From: Teratosphaeria epicoccoides
Taxonomy: Eukaryota > Ascomycota > Dothideomycetes > Mycosphaerellales > Teratosphaeriaceae
Direction of reading: 5' to 3'
DNA: 64,000 bases
Assembly: GCA_021401465.1 (NCBI GenBank)
Contig: JADDMT010000147.1
Location: 1-64,000 of the forward strand
Below are positions 44,766-58,112 of the stretch, one piece after another (the first letter of the stretch is position 1; each line of letters begins with the position of its first letter). The notes under the pieces are model-generated. The model was given only the letters and a program-made list of their open reading frames with translations, made no database searches and was not told the origin of the DNA. A program made the position numbers and the translations under genes.

Positions 44766-45027
44766 TGTTAAAATGTAATAGGTAGTCGCATACTAGCTAC
44801 ACTAAGTTAGTAGGAGTTAGAGTTAGGCAGGACCCTAACTCTAACCTCCCTGACTTAGGTTAGAGGTTAGGGGATATATAACTCTAGCTAGGAAGAGAAG
44901 AGTTTTTACCTTCTCTTTAATCTATTAACTACGTTTGTTATATATCTAATACCTAACATAATATATTCATTCTGTAGCTACTTCCTATACGTAAATCTAT
45001 TGCCTAAATAAGGGGATTAATTTAACA
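44766..45027 (+). mobile_element. Copia 5' LTR (262 bp)
   Basis: TGTTAAAATG to TTTAACA; homologous to 4924-5186. Followed at once by GGTTATAAGCC (45028 on), which has the look of a Copia primer-binding site, although I could not match it to a particular tRNA. Confidence 0.85.
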
Positions 45028-46591
45028 GGTTATAAGCCTAGGTTTTACCTATAGCTAGAAGAATTTGTTAGAAGAGTATACTTAATCTGCTAGATGATTA
45101 AGGGCAGACTAGAGGCCGCTACTACACTATGTAAAGGAGACTAGAGCCTATTAGAGCATGTTAGACAGACTCTTAAGACGCAGATAAGACATAAAAGAGC
45201 CTAGCAACTATTTAGACATAGTTGAAAAGTTTGTAGTTACCTTCTAAAACTGTTAAAAAGTTTGTAGTTACCTTCTAAAACTATACGGTAATTTGACATA
45301 TAACTATCTTTATCTATTTTATATTTATTTACTATTTATAATACTTCCTTACTATAGATTTATCTAAGGACTAAAAGAAAGTTCCTACTCTAACATAAGA
45401 AAACAACGAATTCTAGTTCAAGTAGGAGTCCTGTCTCCTTATGTCAAAGAAGTACGCATAGCTAATCGACTAGAAGGCGCTACTCCTAATAAGCCTGAAG
45501 ATTGTAATTACAAATAGCGAAGTACTAGTAGTTAGAGCAGACGTTAGAGTAAGCTAGAGAGCCGAGCTCGCAAGACAGGCAAGTTAATAGTCAGAGGAAC
45601 TACCTACTACTTAGTAGTCGCCTTTCATCTTTTCAGGCATACCTCTACGCGAACTCTAGTTAGACTTAAAGGATAATTAGTTAGACTTAAAGGGTAAGTA
45701 GCTAGTCCTACTATAGTAGTACTTAAGGCATGCAAGCGAGCGACTACAGAGATCCTCTGATCTATCCTTAGCTATACAGAGAGATTAGAGCTAACAAAGT
45801 GCTTGTTAGAGCTAGTCAGGATCTTAGGACTAAAGAGACTAGACCCTTAAAGGTACTATGCTACTATCTACTAATGAAGATAGGGCATAGTCGTAATATG
45901 TCGTAAGTAACTAGATGTATAAGCTAGCTAATACTAACGAGTAGTTTAAGGCTAATTTAACTGCCCTATATGAGATATTATAGAGCCTCGATAAGACTAA
46001 TAGCACTCTGACGCTTAAGTGTAAGACAGCCATAGAGGCATAGGCTATATTACTCTTAAAATACAAGAAGAACCTTCTAACATCCTTGAGGGTATACTAG
46101 TAACAGTACATAATGTACGAGATAGACAAGGATACAAGCATTAATGACGCCTATGTAATACTTACAAACCTATTACAAAAGATCATTAATGTTAAGCCTA
46201 AGACAAGGATGTTATACACATAGGACAGAGTTGTCTAATAGCTCCTTAATGCCCTACCTAAGCACTACTACAACCTAAGACATAACATTAATCTAATAGG
46301 TATAAAGGATAGTTAGAGAGTCCTGTATATTCTGTTCGAGGAGGAGTTGTACCTAAAGGGATCTAACATTACAATAAGCGCGGAAGTTAGAAAGGGTAGA
46401 GCGTACTTCCTTTGCAGTTTACTAGACTATATAGTGTAGAAGTACCTATGATTACCTAATGCACAAAAGGCACTAAAAGAGAAGCAGAAGCTACGTAAGT
46501 ACTATAGTAGCCTACTACGCTAAAGGAACACTAAGCTAAGGTCTCTGACTTAGAAGATTAGAGTATTAGAGATAAAGAGCAAGAAGCCTAG
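45028..46591 (+). pseudogene. Copia gag region, interrupted by G2 copy 2
   Basis: Reading through stops gives a UBN2/gag-like stretch: LTALYEILQSLDKTN, a LTSLRVYWQQY-like helix and LLNALPKHYYNLRHNI (about 45950-46300), typical of Ty1/Copia gag. The sequence stops at CCTAG 46587-46591, the target duplication of the G2 insertion, and resumes at 61748. Confidence 0.75.
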
Positions 46592-47062
46592 TGTCATGAG
46601 TGTCAGGAGTACTGTAGGTTTCAGGATCATGAGGGTCCTAAGTGCTATAAGTCATAGGTATAGTTATAGGAGTACTATAAGTCATAGGCATAGTCATAGG
46701 AGAAAGGATCTGTCACGTGAGGACAGATCCCTAGATCTGTAGGGTTAGTCTACAGATCTACAGGCCTATAAGGAAGAAGGGATCTGTCACGGGATAATAG
46801 ACCCTTAGATCTATAGGGTTAGTCTATAGATCTACAAACACAGATCTGTTAGGTCTGTCGACAGATCTAACAGAGCTACTCTGTCTCTCTAGTATATAGG
46901 GATAGCTTCAGGATAGGCAGTTAGGAGCTTTATGCTTAATTTAATTCCCTTTCCCTAGGAGATAGTTAGTTACAAGGTTAACTGCTATTGTCGATATTCT
47001 TTATAGCTCTGCGAGTCTAATACCTAGTTACCTTCCTGCTATCGGCACCTACCCTTATGACA
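46592..47062 (+). mobile_element. G2 copy 2 5' LTR (471 bp)
   Basis: TGTCATGAG to TTATGACA. A TATATAG box lies about 40 bp before TATGCTTAA (GTGCTTAA in less mutated LTRs). The sequence after the LTR contains TTAAGCAC at 47065-47072, its complement. Confidence 0.92.
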
Positions 47063-47121
47063 TTTTAAGCACCACTTCTAAGGAAGCATCAGGGGACTTG
47101 TCGAGCGCTTAACATACGCCT

Positions 47122-50100
47122 ATGTCAAGTAGTTCTTTAGCTGTTAGTTTAACTTCTAGTGACAATTAACTGACACTACAAGAACAAGTTGCCGCTATAC
47201 CTCAAATTACGTAGTAGCTTAAATCTATTTACCTTAGCGAGATAGCTCTAGCATCTGTCGCAGGTTCAACTACCGGGAATAGACATAGTAATAATGGCTT
47301 CAAAATAGGAAGCCCTACAGAGTTTACAGGACAATAATCTTAAGTCGAGATGTTTATCCTACAATGCTAGTTAGCATTTAACGTAGATACAGAATAGTTT
47401 ATAACATATCATAAGCGAATGATGTACATTGTCTCTTACCTAAAGGGACTAGCGTTCGAGTTTATCTAGCCTCATCTAACAGATTATCTAGATTACGTTA
47501 GTAACGTCAAAGCTAGGAAGACGACAACTAGGGAGATTCTTAACTTAGACAAGTCTTTGTTTAAGGCATTACGCGAAGCGTTTAGGCTTAGTAATAAGCA
47601 ACAAGAGGCTAAGAGAGCTCTCCTAGGAATCTAGCAGAAGGGTTCTGCCATTAAGTACTACGCGGACTTTTAGACCCTCTCTGCTCGAGTCGACTAGAAT
47701 GATAATGCTTTAGCCGCTTAGTTCTACTAGGGACTAAAGGAGACGGTTAAAGACGAAATTGCCTAAGGAGATCGGCTAACGACATTCAAGGAAATGAGCA
47801 ATCTCGCGATTAGAATCGATAATTGCATCTAGGAACGACAGCAAGAACGACAACATGGAAATCGCAAGCTAGTACAGGCTAACTATAAGGTCTAACGATT
47901 AGCACTAAAATGGCGAAGCGATTACTATAGTCTCTAACCTATAGAGTTAGATGCGACTAAGGGGCGTCTAAGGAATAGACCCTAAGGAAAGCCGCAGAAG
48001 GGCTCTCATCCCTAGAATAGTCTGAAGAAGCTATTTGACAAGAGTAATCTCGAGTGCCATAACTGTAGAAAGAAAGGACACTTTGCCTGCAAGTATTTTG
48101 CTAAGAGGTAACGACAAGAACTACCTAGGATAGAGCAGGCTTACGCGACTATAACGGCGCCTTAGTAAAAGGCTGCTACTACTCGAGAACCGGACTATGC
48201 TGCACTTACTTAGACTACATGCTATGACGACGATTGTCGAATTCACATGAGTGATAAAAATGGTTCCGGATAGTACCCTAGCCGAAACAAGGCATAGTCG
48301 ATCTGTGCGCTAAGAGGTATACCTTCTAGTACGACAGTCCTAAGGCAATAGGAGCTAGAAGAAGAAGAAGAAGGTTCAGACGACAACTACAAGATTGTCG
48401 AAGCTGTTGTTCCTGATTCCGAGGAAGACGAGAGCATAGAGCAATAGGCTATGCCACTACATGACATCAGGCTTAATATTATCCGAATCATACAGAACTA
48501 GTAGGCTCAGGCTTGCCCATGGATTAATGGAGTATAACATGTCAACTAGCTTTAGTATGACGAACTAGCCGACTGTATGCGACGACACCTAAGGAGACTA
48601 CTAGTTGTAGCTTAACCTCACGCGCATTAGAAAGTTGTCTAAGAAATTATACCGTTCGGGGTAGAGTTTACGCCCTAGGGAGGCTACCTAACCTACGAAG
48701 GTATTCAGATTCCACGAGCGCTACAGCTCCGAGTCTATTACTTAAAGATAGAGTACGCAAGAAACGCGTAGGAACAGCGAGGCTAAGAGCGAGAACGACC
48801 TCTTAGGCCAGAAAACGGTAACGCTTAGAGAAGAAGCCGAGACTATACGATCCCTAAACTAGTCCGTAAAGACAGTTATTTAGGAAACGACAAGGTCCGC
48901 TAGAATTAGACCTATAGACAGACTAGACAGGGCTGCAACGATGTGCCGCGATTAGCGCCAGATACGCGAATAACCTTAGAGTATAGGTACACATCGACGA
49001 GACGCTAGCTAGGGCCTTAATAGATTCAGGATGTACTAGAATCTTCATGACGCCTAAGTTCGCCAGGATGGCTAGGATAAAGCTACAGGCGAAGACGAAT
49101 GCTTTCTCGCTACAAGCGATTAATAGAAAGCCGGTTACGTACAACTAAGGAATAGTTGACGAAGAGACTAAGATGATGCCTCTACGGATAGGACGCTACT
49201 AAGAGATGCTCTAGTTCAACATCACAGAGTCACTAGGCTTGGATGTAGTACTAGGGTTACTATAGCTAAGAAACGCTAACCCCTATATCGACTAGAAGAA
49301 TGAGAGGATCTAGTTCCTAGAACTCTCAAGATCGATACCTCTACCTATAGTACACGACGTACTAGGTAAGATCGAAATATGTGCTATGACTTCAAGCGAG
49401 ATAGTAGCCGCTATTAAGGATCTAGAACAGGAAGTGCATGTCCTATAGGTTAAAGCAACGCAAACGGAAGTCAGGGTCGAATTCATAGTTCCTAATAAGT
49501 ATAAAGAGTTCGCTACTCTTTTCGAGGAAGAACCTGACTAAGAAGCTCTGCTAGAACACTAGGAGTAGGACTACAGGATACCCTTACTCCCTAGCAAGAT
49601 ACTAACGAAGCAATCAGTTCGCCTATTATTAGCGGCGAAACTAGAGATTCTCCAGAAATACCTAGAAGACAACCTCTAGAAAGGCTTTATCCGCGAGTCG
49701 TAGTCCCTAGCTAGATACCTGATCCTGTTTGTGCCTAAGGGGGAAGATAACTAGCGACTCTGCGTAGGTTATCGTAGATTAAACGACATCATGATAAAGA
49801 ATAGTTATCCGCTTCCTTTGCTCTCAGAATTACAGGACTGCCTACAAGGAGCAATGTAGTTCTCGAAGTTCGATATACCTAGAGTATATAACCGAATTCG
49901 AATTAAGGAAGGCGAAGAATAGAAGACTACGTTCCGAACTAGGTTTAGACACTACGAGTATATAGTTATGCTATTTAGGTTGACAAACACCCTAGCTACA
50001 TAGTAGGCATTTATTAACAATGTGCTACGAGAGTACCTTGACGTCTTTGTAGTTATATACCTAGACGACATCCTCGTCTACTCCCGGACGATCAAAGAGC

Positions 50101-50303
50101 ATAGGACTCATGTATGCAAGGTACTTTAGAAACTCTAGGATTACCGGTTAAAGGTTAAGCCTTAGAAGAGCGAGTTTTACAAGCAGGAAGTATAATTCCT
50201 TGGCTACGTAGTAGCATAGAATAGAATCAAGATAGACACTAAGAAAGTCTAAGTCATAAAAGAGTAGCCTACGCTAACTAATATTAAGGAAGTATAGTCC
50301 TTC
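47122..50303 (+). pseudogene. G2 copy 2 gag and first half of pol
   Basis: Gag from ATG 47122 with a capsid-like region (about 47300-47880) and a Cys-His box at 48055 on (C-x2-C-x4-H, then Cys only three residues later, so a shortened knuckle or a local lesion). Pol is in another frame (-1 relative to gag), as in many Gypsy elements: protease with IDSG at 49020-49031, RT from about 49560 with VIYLDDILVYS (YLDD at 50058-50069). The frame is cut at 50303 by the G1-D insertion and resumes exactly at 58478. Many TAG/TAA codons. It has a canonical protease motif, unlike G1. Confidence 0.85.
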
Positions 50304-50663
50304 TGATACGGTTGATACTAGGGGACCATTTGAACCGCATGGGTTCTAATAGCCGCCCTTAGCATGCAGTGACCCTGCCACATATGGCAAGGGGGTCCTT
50401 CGTACATACGTTGGCTCGTATGTCGTCCGAGTAGGATCAGTTGTCGACGTAGGACGCCCCCATGTCGCGGACCCTACAGTACCCCTACGGGGTTAGGCTC
50501 GGACATGCTTTCCCTAATTAAGGAGCGTCGGGGGTTATAAGCACCCTTAGCGCCACCTCTGCGATAAGCAGAAAGCAGCGCTGTCTTGTACCTACTAAAA
50601 GGTCGGATTACTCTGTCACACTGCGAGATATTTTCATATCATATAGCACATACATCTATATTA
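50304..50663 (+). mobile_element. G1-D 5' LTR (360 bp)
   Basis: TGATACGG to TATATTA. TATAA at 50536-50540; AGAAAGCAG at 50570-50578, about 34 bp downstream, near the expected transcription start. Just past the LTR, CTGCTTTCT (50667-50675) is its exact complement. Confidence 0.95.
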
Positions 50664-50712
50664 GTTCTGCTTTCTCCCCCCTGCTTTGCAGTCTAGCAGA
50701 GAATACTACGAT

Positions 50713-53700
50713 ATGTCTAGAGCACTACGAACTCGCAACTAACGCGTAGCGAGCGCCATCCTAAGCGCCCGCGATAGCGAAGCTGGCCTAAGTAACTAGC
50801 CCGTAGAAGTAACCGCTGCAAGCGACACTGCATCGAGCGACAGTTCCGCTAGAGGACAATTACGCGGCGGACTAGGTAATAGACCCCCCGCACAGGGACC
50901 GCAGCTAACCCCGACTATCGACCTGGCCCTCATAGCCATGATTGTCGATTAGGTCGCGGACCGCCTTGCGAACCAGAGCTAGAGCTGCACCGCTCCTAGC
51001 AGCGACAACGGCGAGGACGACGAAGACGTCGCTATAAGCGGTACTAACGAACTAGCGGACGAAGAAATCTAGCGAGATTTCACGCTAGGGACCCGCGAAG
51101 ACAACTTACTAGGAGGCGCAGACCCTCCGCGTGTGCCTGCGAACTTAGTGCCTAAATTCGGGGCCATAGTAGGCTAACTAGGAGGTAGTCGTAACGCATG
51201 TAACCCGAAGCCGTTTAAGGGAGACACCTTGAAGGAGGCTCGAACTTTCTTGCAGGCATGTAAGGCAGTTTTCGTGCTTAACCTACGCGGATATTCCACG
51301 GAGGGCGAACGAGTCGCCTTTAGTGTGATGTGGCTCGAAGAGGATAAGGAACCTCGCAACAATTAGCATGAGCGGTATGACCTTATGCGGGTCCACGACA
51401 GAACGTATACGTGGGCGGACTTTCGCTAGTTCTGTGTCGACTAGGTCGAGGATCCGGGGAATCGCGCCCTTACCGTGTCCGTCGAGTACGAGAAGGCTAA
51501 GCAGGGGAAGGGACAAACAACCTCTAGCTTCGCAACCTATCTCGCCACGCTCGAGGGACAGATGCTACCCTATACCGAGACGCAACGCGTGCGGCACTTG
51601 CTCGTCAAACTCGATGACGATCTTCAGAACACGATCATGACTTTTCATGAACTTCCGACAACTCGGCAAGACCTCGTGTCCCTTGCGACACGTATGGAAA
51701 TCACCTTGAAGCGAAATAGGAAATCGGGCGGTAAGGACAATAAGCGTCTAAGCCCTGAGGACCCCCCGAAGGGCCGCTATCACAAGCGCCCTAGGGGCTA
51801 CGTCTAACGCGGTAGTTCATTCTAGAGGAGCAAGCCCTCCGAGCTAAAAGACGGTAGCGAGAAGCCTCCGAGTAGCTGCTACATCTGTAGAGCGAGGGAC
51901 TACTAGGCGGCTCGCTGTCCTAAACGAAGTGATGGGAAGAAGGTAAGCAAAGTGTCCGAAACCTCCCTAGAGGGGAGGCGAAAGAAGGACAAGCCTGAGA
52001 CAACCGAATAGCTACCGCGGGTATCCAAGCTGTCTGTTACCGATGGTGTAGACTCGTGGCCTGCGCGGCGCCTATCTGGCGCGGTCCGAGTTAATGGCTC
52101 GCTCGAGCTAGTAGACTGTATGTTAGATGACCTTGCGGAGGTTAACGTGATACCCTAGAGGGTAATCGTACGGCTCGGTTTGAAGCCGATCCTAGGAGCC
52201 CTGCTGCCTACTATGAAGTCTTTTCGGGGCGAAGGCGCAGCGGCTCGAGGCGCGTATAACGTGCGCCTCTAACTCGCGGACTCCTCGGGAGAAGTGCGCG
52301 AGACTAACGAAGTCTTCTACGCTAAAGACGTTCCTGATAAGGAGCTCCTACTCGGCTACCCTTAGCGCTACAAGCAGGGAGTCGTTGTTGATAGAGCTAC
52401 TAACAACTAGTTCTACGGCTCTATAGGCGAAGTTCCTGCGGTGCGGATGCGTGACGCACACAGCTTCTACAAGGACATGAAGAAGGTCTAATGCGTGTAT
52501 GCGGTCCGCATACAGAACGTCAAGGAAGACGTTACCCTTCCGCCTGAGTTAGAGGAATACGCCGATATTTTCGACGCAGAGGCTGCGGCCTATGCCCGGG
52601 CCCTAGACGCGGAACATGCGATTAACCTTAAGGAGGGTTACAATCCTCCGCATCGACCTCTGTACCCTATGTCGGAATCGCAGCTCGAAACACTTCGAGA
52701 CTACCTCTACAAGGCGCAAAGGAACGCGTGGATCCGACGAAGCGACAGCGAGGCTAGAGCGTTAGTTATGTTCGTCCCGAAGAAGGATAACACGCTCCGC
52801 CTATACGTTGACTATAGGGGCCTTAACGCGGTAACCTAGAAGAACCGCTGCCCCCTACTACTTATTAGCGAGACGCTTGACCGCCTTAGTCGCGCCGCCA
52901 TCTTCTCGTCTATTGACTTGAAGGACGCCTACTACTAGATACCGATCTGAAAGGGCGACGAGTAGAAGACTGCATTCCGAATGTAGTACGGACACTTTAA
53001 GTATACAGTAGTACTATTTGGCTTGACTAACGCACTAGCGACGTTCTAAGCGTATATCAACCGGGCCCTAGCCGGCCTCGTTGACACCTGCTACGTAGTG
53101 TATTTAGACGATATACTAGTCTATTCCGACTCGAAGGAGGAGTATATGCCGCATCTAAGTATAGTGCTTAAACGGCTCCGCAAGTTTGCTCTCTACGCGA
53201 ACCTAAAGAAGTGCTCATTCCTGACGGATAGGATTGAGTTTCTCGGATACATCGTCTCTACGGAAGGAGTCATCATAGATGACTGAAAGGTGTCCGCAAT
53301 CGCGGAGTAGCCGCGGCTAACTACCCTCTAAGAAGTGCAGGTGTTCCTAGGATTTACTAACTTCTACCGCAGATTCATACGATCTTACTCGAAGATCGTG
53401 GCTCCTCTCACGGCCCTCGCAAAGGGCGCGGTTCGAGGAAAAAAGCCAGGGAAAGTGCCTTGGGAGGAGGCTTAGAGCAAGGCCTTCTCTAAACTTAAAG
53501 CAGCTTTTCAAACTACGCCTATACTTCGGCACTTTGACCCCGCTACGAAGATCCGGATAGAGACCGATGCTTCAAAATTCGTAATAGCCGCAATTATATC
53601 GCAGCTCTAGTCGCATGAAGGTAGTACGCGATAGTACCTGATTGCCTTCTAGTCGCGGAAGATGCAGGGCGCTAAGCTTAACTACGAGACTCACGACTAA

Positions 53701-55677
53701 GAGCTTTTGGCTATTGTTGACGGCTTTAAGGAGTACTAACACTACCTCGAAGGCGTAGCGCACCCTATTAAGGTGCTTGCCGACCATAACAACCTTCGCG
53801 GCTTCATGGGCATAAAGCAGCTAAGTAGTCGGTAAGCAAGGTAGGCGACTTTCCTCGCTAGCTTTAACTTCGTTATCTAGCATCGTTCCGGAAAGACGAA
53901 TCCGGCCGACGGTCCTTCGCGACGACCGGACTACGACACTAGGGAAGAGGGTAACCGACAGCTTCTCCCTACGCTGCAAACGAAGCTTGTAGTTTAGGGC
54001 GGCGATCTGTCGTTAGCTCCTCTTGTAGGTCGACTGCGGGTCTAATAGGGCCTCACGGCCTCCGCTAGTGACGAACCCTCCTATCTGGCAGTTGTGGCGA
54101 CCGTGTCTAGCTCGATCCGTGCGGTAGTTAACCGGCTCACATGCGGTAAGCATGCGATGTCTGAAGAACCCTTTAAAGAAGTCTCGAGACTTATTTAGCG
54201 GTTGTAAGAGCGAGAACCGGAGTTAATTAATGAGGGTGTAGCCCTCTAGGACACCGCAGGCAGTCCGAAGTACTAGACTAAGTCAGGCGACTTGTAGTAC
54301 TTTGACAATAGGCTCTACGTACCCGCCGACCGCGTACTCCGTTCGCAGCTCCTCCGTATTCATCATGACAATGAACTTGCGGGCCATTTTGGCGTAGAGA
54401 AGACAAACGCACTTCTCGGACGCAAATACTAGTAGCCTACGCTAGAACAGGATGTCTCTGACTATGTCAAATCCTGCCAGACGTGCCAGATTAGCAAATC
54501 TCGGCGCTATCGCCCCTACGGCGATGCTCAGGCGCTCCTACTACTAGAGAGACTATGGCAAGACTTGACCATAGATTTTATTACTGATTTGCCGCTAGCA
54601 AAGTAGAAAGGCGATGTAGTTGATGCTGTCCTTGTAGTAGTCGACTAATACTCGAAGATAAATATCTTCATCCTATGTACGAAAAAGTGCACAAGTAGCG
54701 AGCTTGCGCGGCTACTTCGCGACGAAGTCATACGGCGCTTTAGTGTCCCCCGAAGTATCCTATCGGATCGAGGTTCTGTCTTTACTAGTAAATACTAGCA
54801 AGAATTTGTGTTTAAGGCGCGTGTTAAGCACCGCCTAAGTACAGCATTCTATCTACAGACTAATAGTCAGACTAAACGTATGAACTAGACTCTTAAGCAG
54901 TACCTTCGGTGCTACTACGCTAAGAACCAGGATGCCTAGGCCGACGCAATTCCTATGGCGGAATTTGCAGTTAATAACAGCGTGCATGCTGCTATGCGCA
55001 TGTCGCCATTTCAGATTCTTTATGGCTTTGATCCGGAAATACACCTAGAACCGCCTCAGGACGAGTCTTCTGAGGAGAGGGTGCCGGCCGCCGCGGAATC
55101 AGCGCGGCGTATGCGCGAGGTACATTCGGTGCTAATAGAACACTAGAAAAAGGCCTCAGAATCCCAGATTAAACATAATAACACCCGTGCTAAACCGATG
55201 TAGTACGCAGTTAGTACGAAGGTGTTACTGTCGACGAAGAATCTCAAGCTGAAACTTCCGAGCAAGAAGATGACGCCAAGGTTCGTCGGACCCTTCCGGA
55301 TACGCGACACAATAGGCTCGCAGGCGTACCGGCTATCGTTGCTATCGTTGTATCGTGTGCATGACGTCTTCTACGTATCTCTACTCGAACCATGGGTACA
55401 GCGCGAGGGCGAAGAGCCTGCGGACCCGATGCTAGTAGCAGAAGAGAACGAAGAGTAGGAAGTCGAGGGTATTAAGGACAGTATGCGGCGCAAGGGCGCA
55501 ACGCACTATCTAGTGAAGTAGAAAGGATACCTACCTAAGTACACATAATGGGTTCTGGCCGAAGACTACAAGAACGCTCCGGAAGCTATTCGTGAATTCG
55601 AAGAGCGGAGGAGGCGTAAGCAGGGCTTAAGAAGGTCGATTCGTGGGAAGATGAGAGTTCCGGAGCAGAATTCTTAA
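50713..55677 (+). pseudogene. G1-D gag-pol polyprotein in one frame, RIP stops
   Basis: All readable pieces from ATG 50713 to TAA 55675-55677 (TGA in copies B and E) share one frame, about 1,654 codons. Gag with capsid region (about 51200-51720), zinc knuckle CYIC...C at 51877-51918 (His reads Tyr); protease-like LDDLAEVNVI (about 52125-52155) where D-S/T-G-A is expected; RT (open 52495-52839; YLDDILVYSD at 53101-53130); RNase H (about 53560-53800); integrase HHCC (about 54360-54500) and DDE core (about 54560-54900); post-integrase domain (open 55222-55458); chromodomain (about 55459-55620). Stops include 51805 (TAA), 54604 (TAG) and 54646 (TAA). The catalytic Glu of the integrase is Lys (54874-54876). 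A single gag-pol frame plus chromodomain recalls the Tf1/sushi branch. Confidence 0.9.
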
Positions 55678-55817
55678 CACGTGTATGTAGCGCATAACGC
55701 GCGAAGCGACAACGAGAAGCAAACGCCCTACTTATACATCATTGATGCCTAAAGGCACACCTAGAATAAACCTAAGAAGAACAAGAGACATGCTCGGATT
55801 AGCTTCGTAGCTAATGC

Positions 55818-57314
55818 TTAGCGACTACTAGTTAGGGGCTTCCTGACTAAACCCGAAGCAGGAGAGTCTTTCTTGTTACGGTCCGCTAGGGACTACCTAC
55901 CCGCACGGGGTCCACTAAACACCCCGAAGCGACTATGAGTAACAGGGGTAGCAACGCCACGAAGAGAGGCTAGCATCTTCTTCTTTAGTAGGTTGCGAGG
56001 GAGCTCGTCTTCGGAGCCTATAGTAGCCAGAGAACTAGCGACACCCTTACTACGCCTAGTCGCGACGACTACCTCATCCTTAGCATCAGAAGGCGAAGAG
56101 ACTCGAGCGCGCTTGCGGCTGTCGCGCTCGGCCCTCGAGATCATCTTGCGCTTCTTGACACGAGTGTTAACCACATCATCGGACTTAGTGTCTCCCTCAG
56201 GCGTAACCGGTATAGTGACACTACGGCGCGAAGGGATCACGTTAGGACTAAAGGTATCCTAAACGTCGTCATCCTCCTCATCCTCAAAGATCTGGCCTAG
56301 AGGCTTGTACCTTAGCGTCTTGACGGACGCAGTGCGGGTCGCAAGCGGGGAAGGCTCGGCTTCCTCGTCGCTGACCTCAATTTCGGCCCTGGCCCTCTTC
56401 TTCTTCTTAGACAGTAGCGTCGAGGCGGCGTAGGCAGCGGCGCTACAATGTGTTAGCTGTACGCACGCGACAGGATTCGAGTGAGTAACTTACGGCTTAG
56501 TCCTTAGGACCGGCTTAGAGGCAGGCTGCCTCTCGGTACGGCGCTAGGGCGTGGCCTTAGCGGCGGGAGCGGCGAATTGCTTGATAACCTTCTTGCGGAT
56601 CATCCGCGTTTCGAAGTCATCGTTAATAGAGGCAAGGGCCCCGAGTTGCTGACGCTGACGGCTAGTCGGATACTTCTCGACGCTAACGTTAGCCTAGCGG
56701 AAAAGTCAGCATTTCATACTCGGAGGGTACCCGCACTATATGCGTACTATGGCGAAGGTCTCGACCCTAACGGTTAGCACCTTCAAGATCTTCTAGACTA
56801 AGTCTGCGATTAGACCTAGACAAACGTTTTCGCCTGTTAGCAGAGAGTCGAAGCGAACGCTGCCGTGAGAACGGTTAGCAGTCGCGGTGAAGCACGAGAG
56901 GGCGCCGAGCAGGTAGGCGAGTACCTCGCGGTACTTAGCCTGTAGCCTGTTCATAGTCGGAGTGCCTTTAGCAATCCCCTTGTCGCGCGTACTCTAGAAG
57001 TCATCGATGTTACGGCAGAGCTAGTTGTACTCGCTATACACCTCTTCAGGGAGGTCTTAGCATTTTTGATACTTGCTATTACAGTTAACACAATTGCGGT
57101 AGACACCGCCCTCATCAAACCCGCCGACGTAGATCTCGGCTACGCTTCAGTTAGTACAAGTCACGCATACCTCGCGGGTAGGGGACGCCTTACTAACACG
57201 CGGAGGAGAGATGTGTGCAGCTTGGCTACTAAGGTTGTCGAGGCATCGTCGACACGAGCGACGATTACGGGCAGAGCGAGTAGCGTCGAACTTAGTCTGT
57301 AGCACATAAGCCAT
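55818..57314 (-). pseudogene. G1-D antisense gene copy with intact start codon
   Basis: 1497 bp, the same length as copies E and B; ATG 57314-57312 intact, stop TAA 55820-55818. The stop lies about 140 bp from the pol stop, so the genes are convergent. The basic C-terminal part is open at 55893-56240, with KKRK and RKRAR tracts. Reverse-strand TATAAAAA at 57470-57477 and the palindrome AGGAGCGCGCTCCT at 57671-57684 lie upstream, at the same spacing as in copy E. Several RIP stops elsewhere. Confidence 0.78.
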
Positions 57315-58112
57315 TATAGCTAAGACAGGTTAATTGATCTTGATTGATTAATTGAAGAAGAAGGAGCTCTAGTACGGACCCGCAGACATAGCGAGGCGCA
57401 AGCTAAGCGAAGTAGGAGCGGAGGTTGATGTTAGTGTCTTAGAACAGGAAAGTTTAGGAAGCGACGAGGTTTTTATACCCTCTGACAGCCCCCCTGTTGC
57501 CTACCGCAACCGTTAAGCTAGTAACTCGAACTACATGCGCAGAGCACCTGCCTCTAGTTGACTTACAAGGGGACCGAATGATGCAATAACGGATAACGCG
57601 GCTGTCACGCATGTGCGCCGACCGCACTCGTGCTAGCCTACTAGCATGGAAATGTGGCGAGGCCCGCGCTAGGAGCGCGCTCCTGCCGTTTCGAGCGGCG
57701 CGCGTAGAGCGTCCGCGCACTTTCCTACTACCCCGAGGTTCTGCGACACGTTCTTCACGGTCACGACTAAATAGGGACGGCCAAGCTACTTGGCGAGGCT
57801 AGCGCGCATGCTCGCCCTATAATTTCAAGGATTAACCGAAGTACGTACTCGTGGTTTCCTGATATCTCGATCCGCATGTAAAGCGAAGGTGTTACGAAGC
57901 CGCCTAACATGTAACAGATTAAAACCCGCCCGAGTTAGTAGCCTCCGCCCTGCACTCGCTACGAAGGTGTTAAGGTGTACGCATGACACATGTTACGCAG
58001 GCTATCTACCTAATTACCCTTGCGCGGTGTAAGCGTGCTACATCCCGTACCCTATATGTTCCGCGTGCGTTACTTAGTAAGGCTAGGGACATCCTCATAG
58101 GAGGAGGGGCAG

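Noticed and set aside
44370..44778. Open frames of 126 codons (plus) and 114 codons (minus) over the AT repeat
   Set aside because: They arise from a 9-bp period that happens to lack stops; composition is only Asn/Ile/Met or Leu/Phe/Ile.
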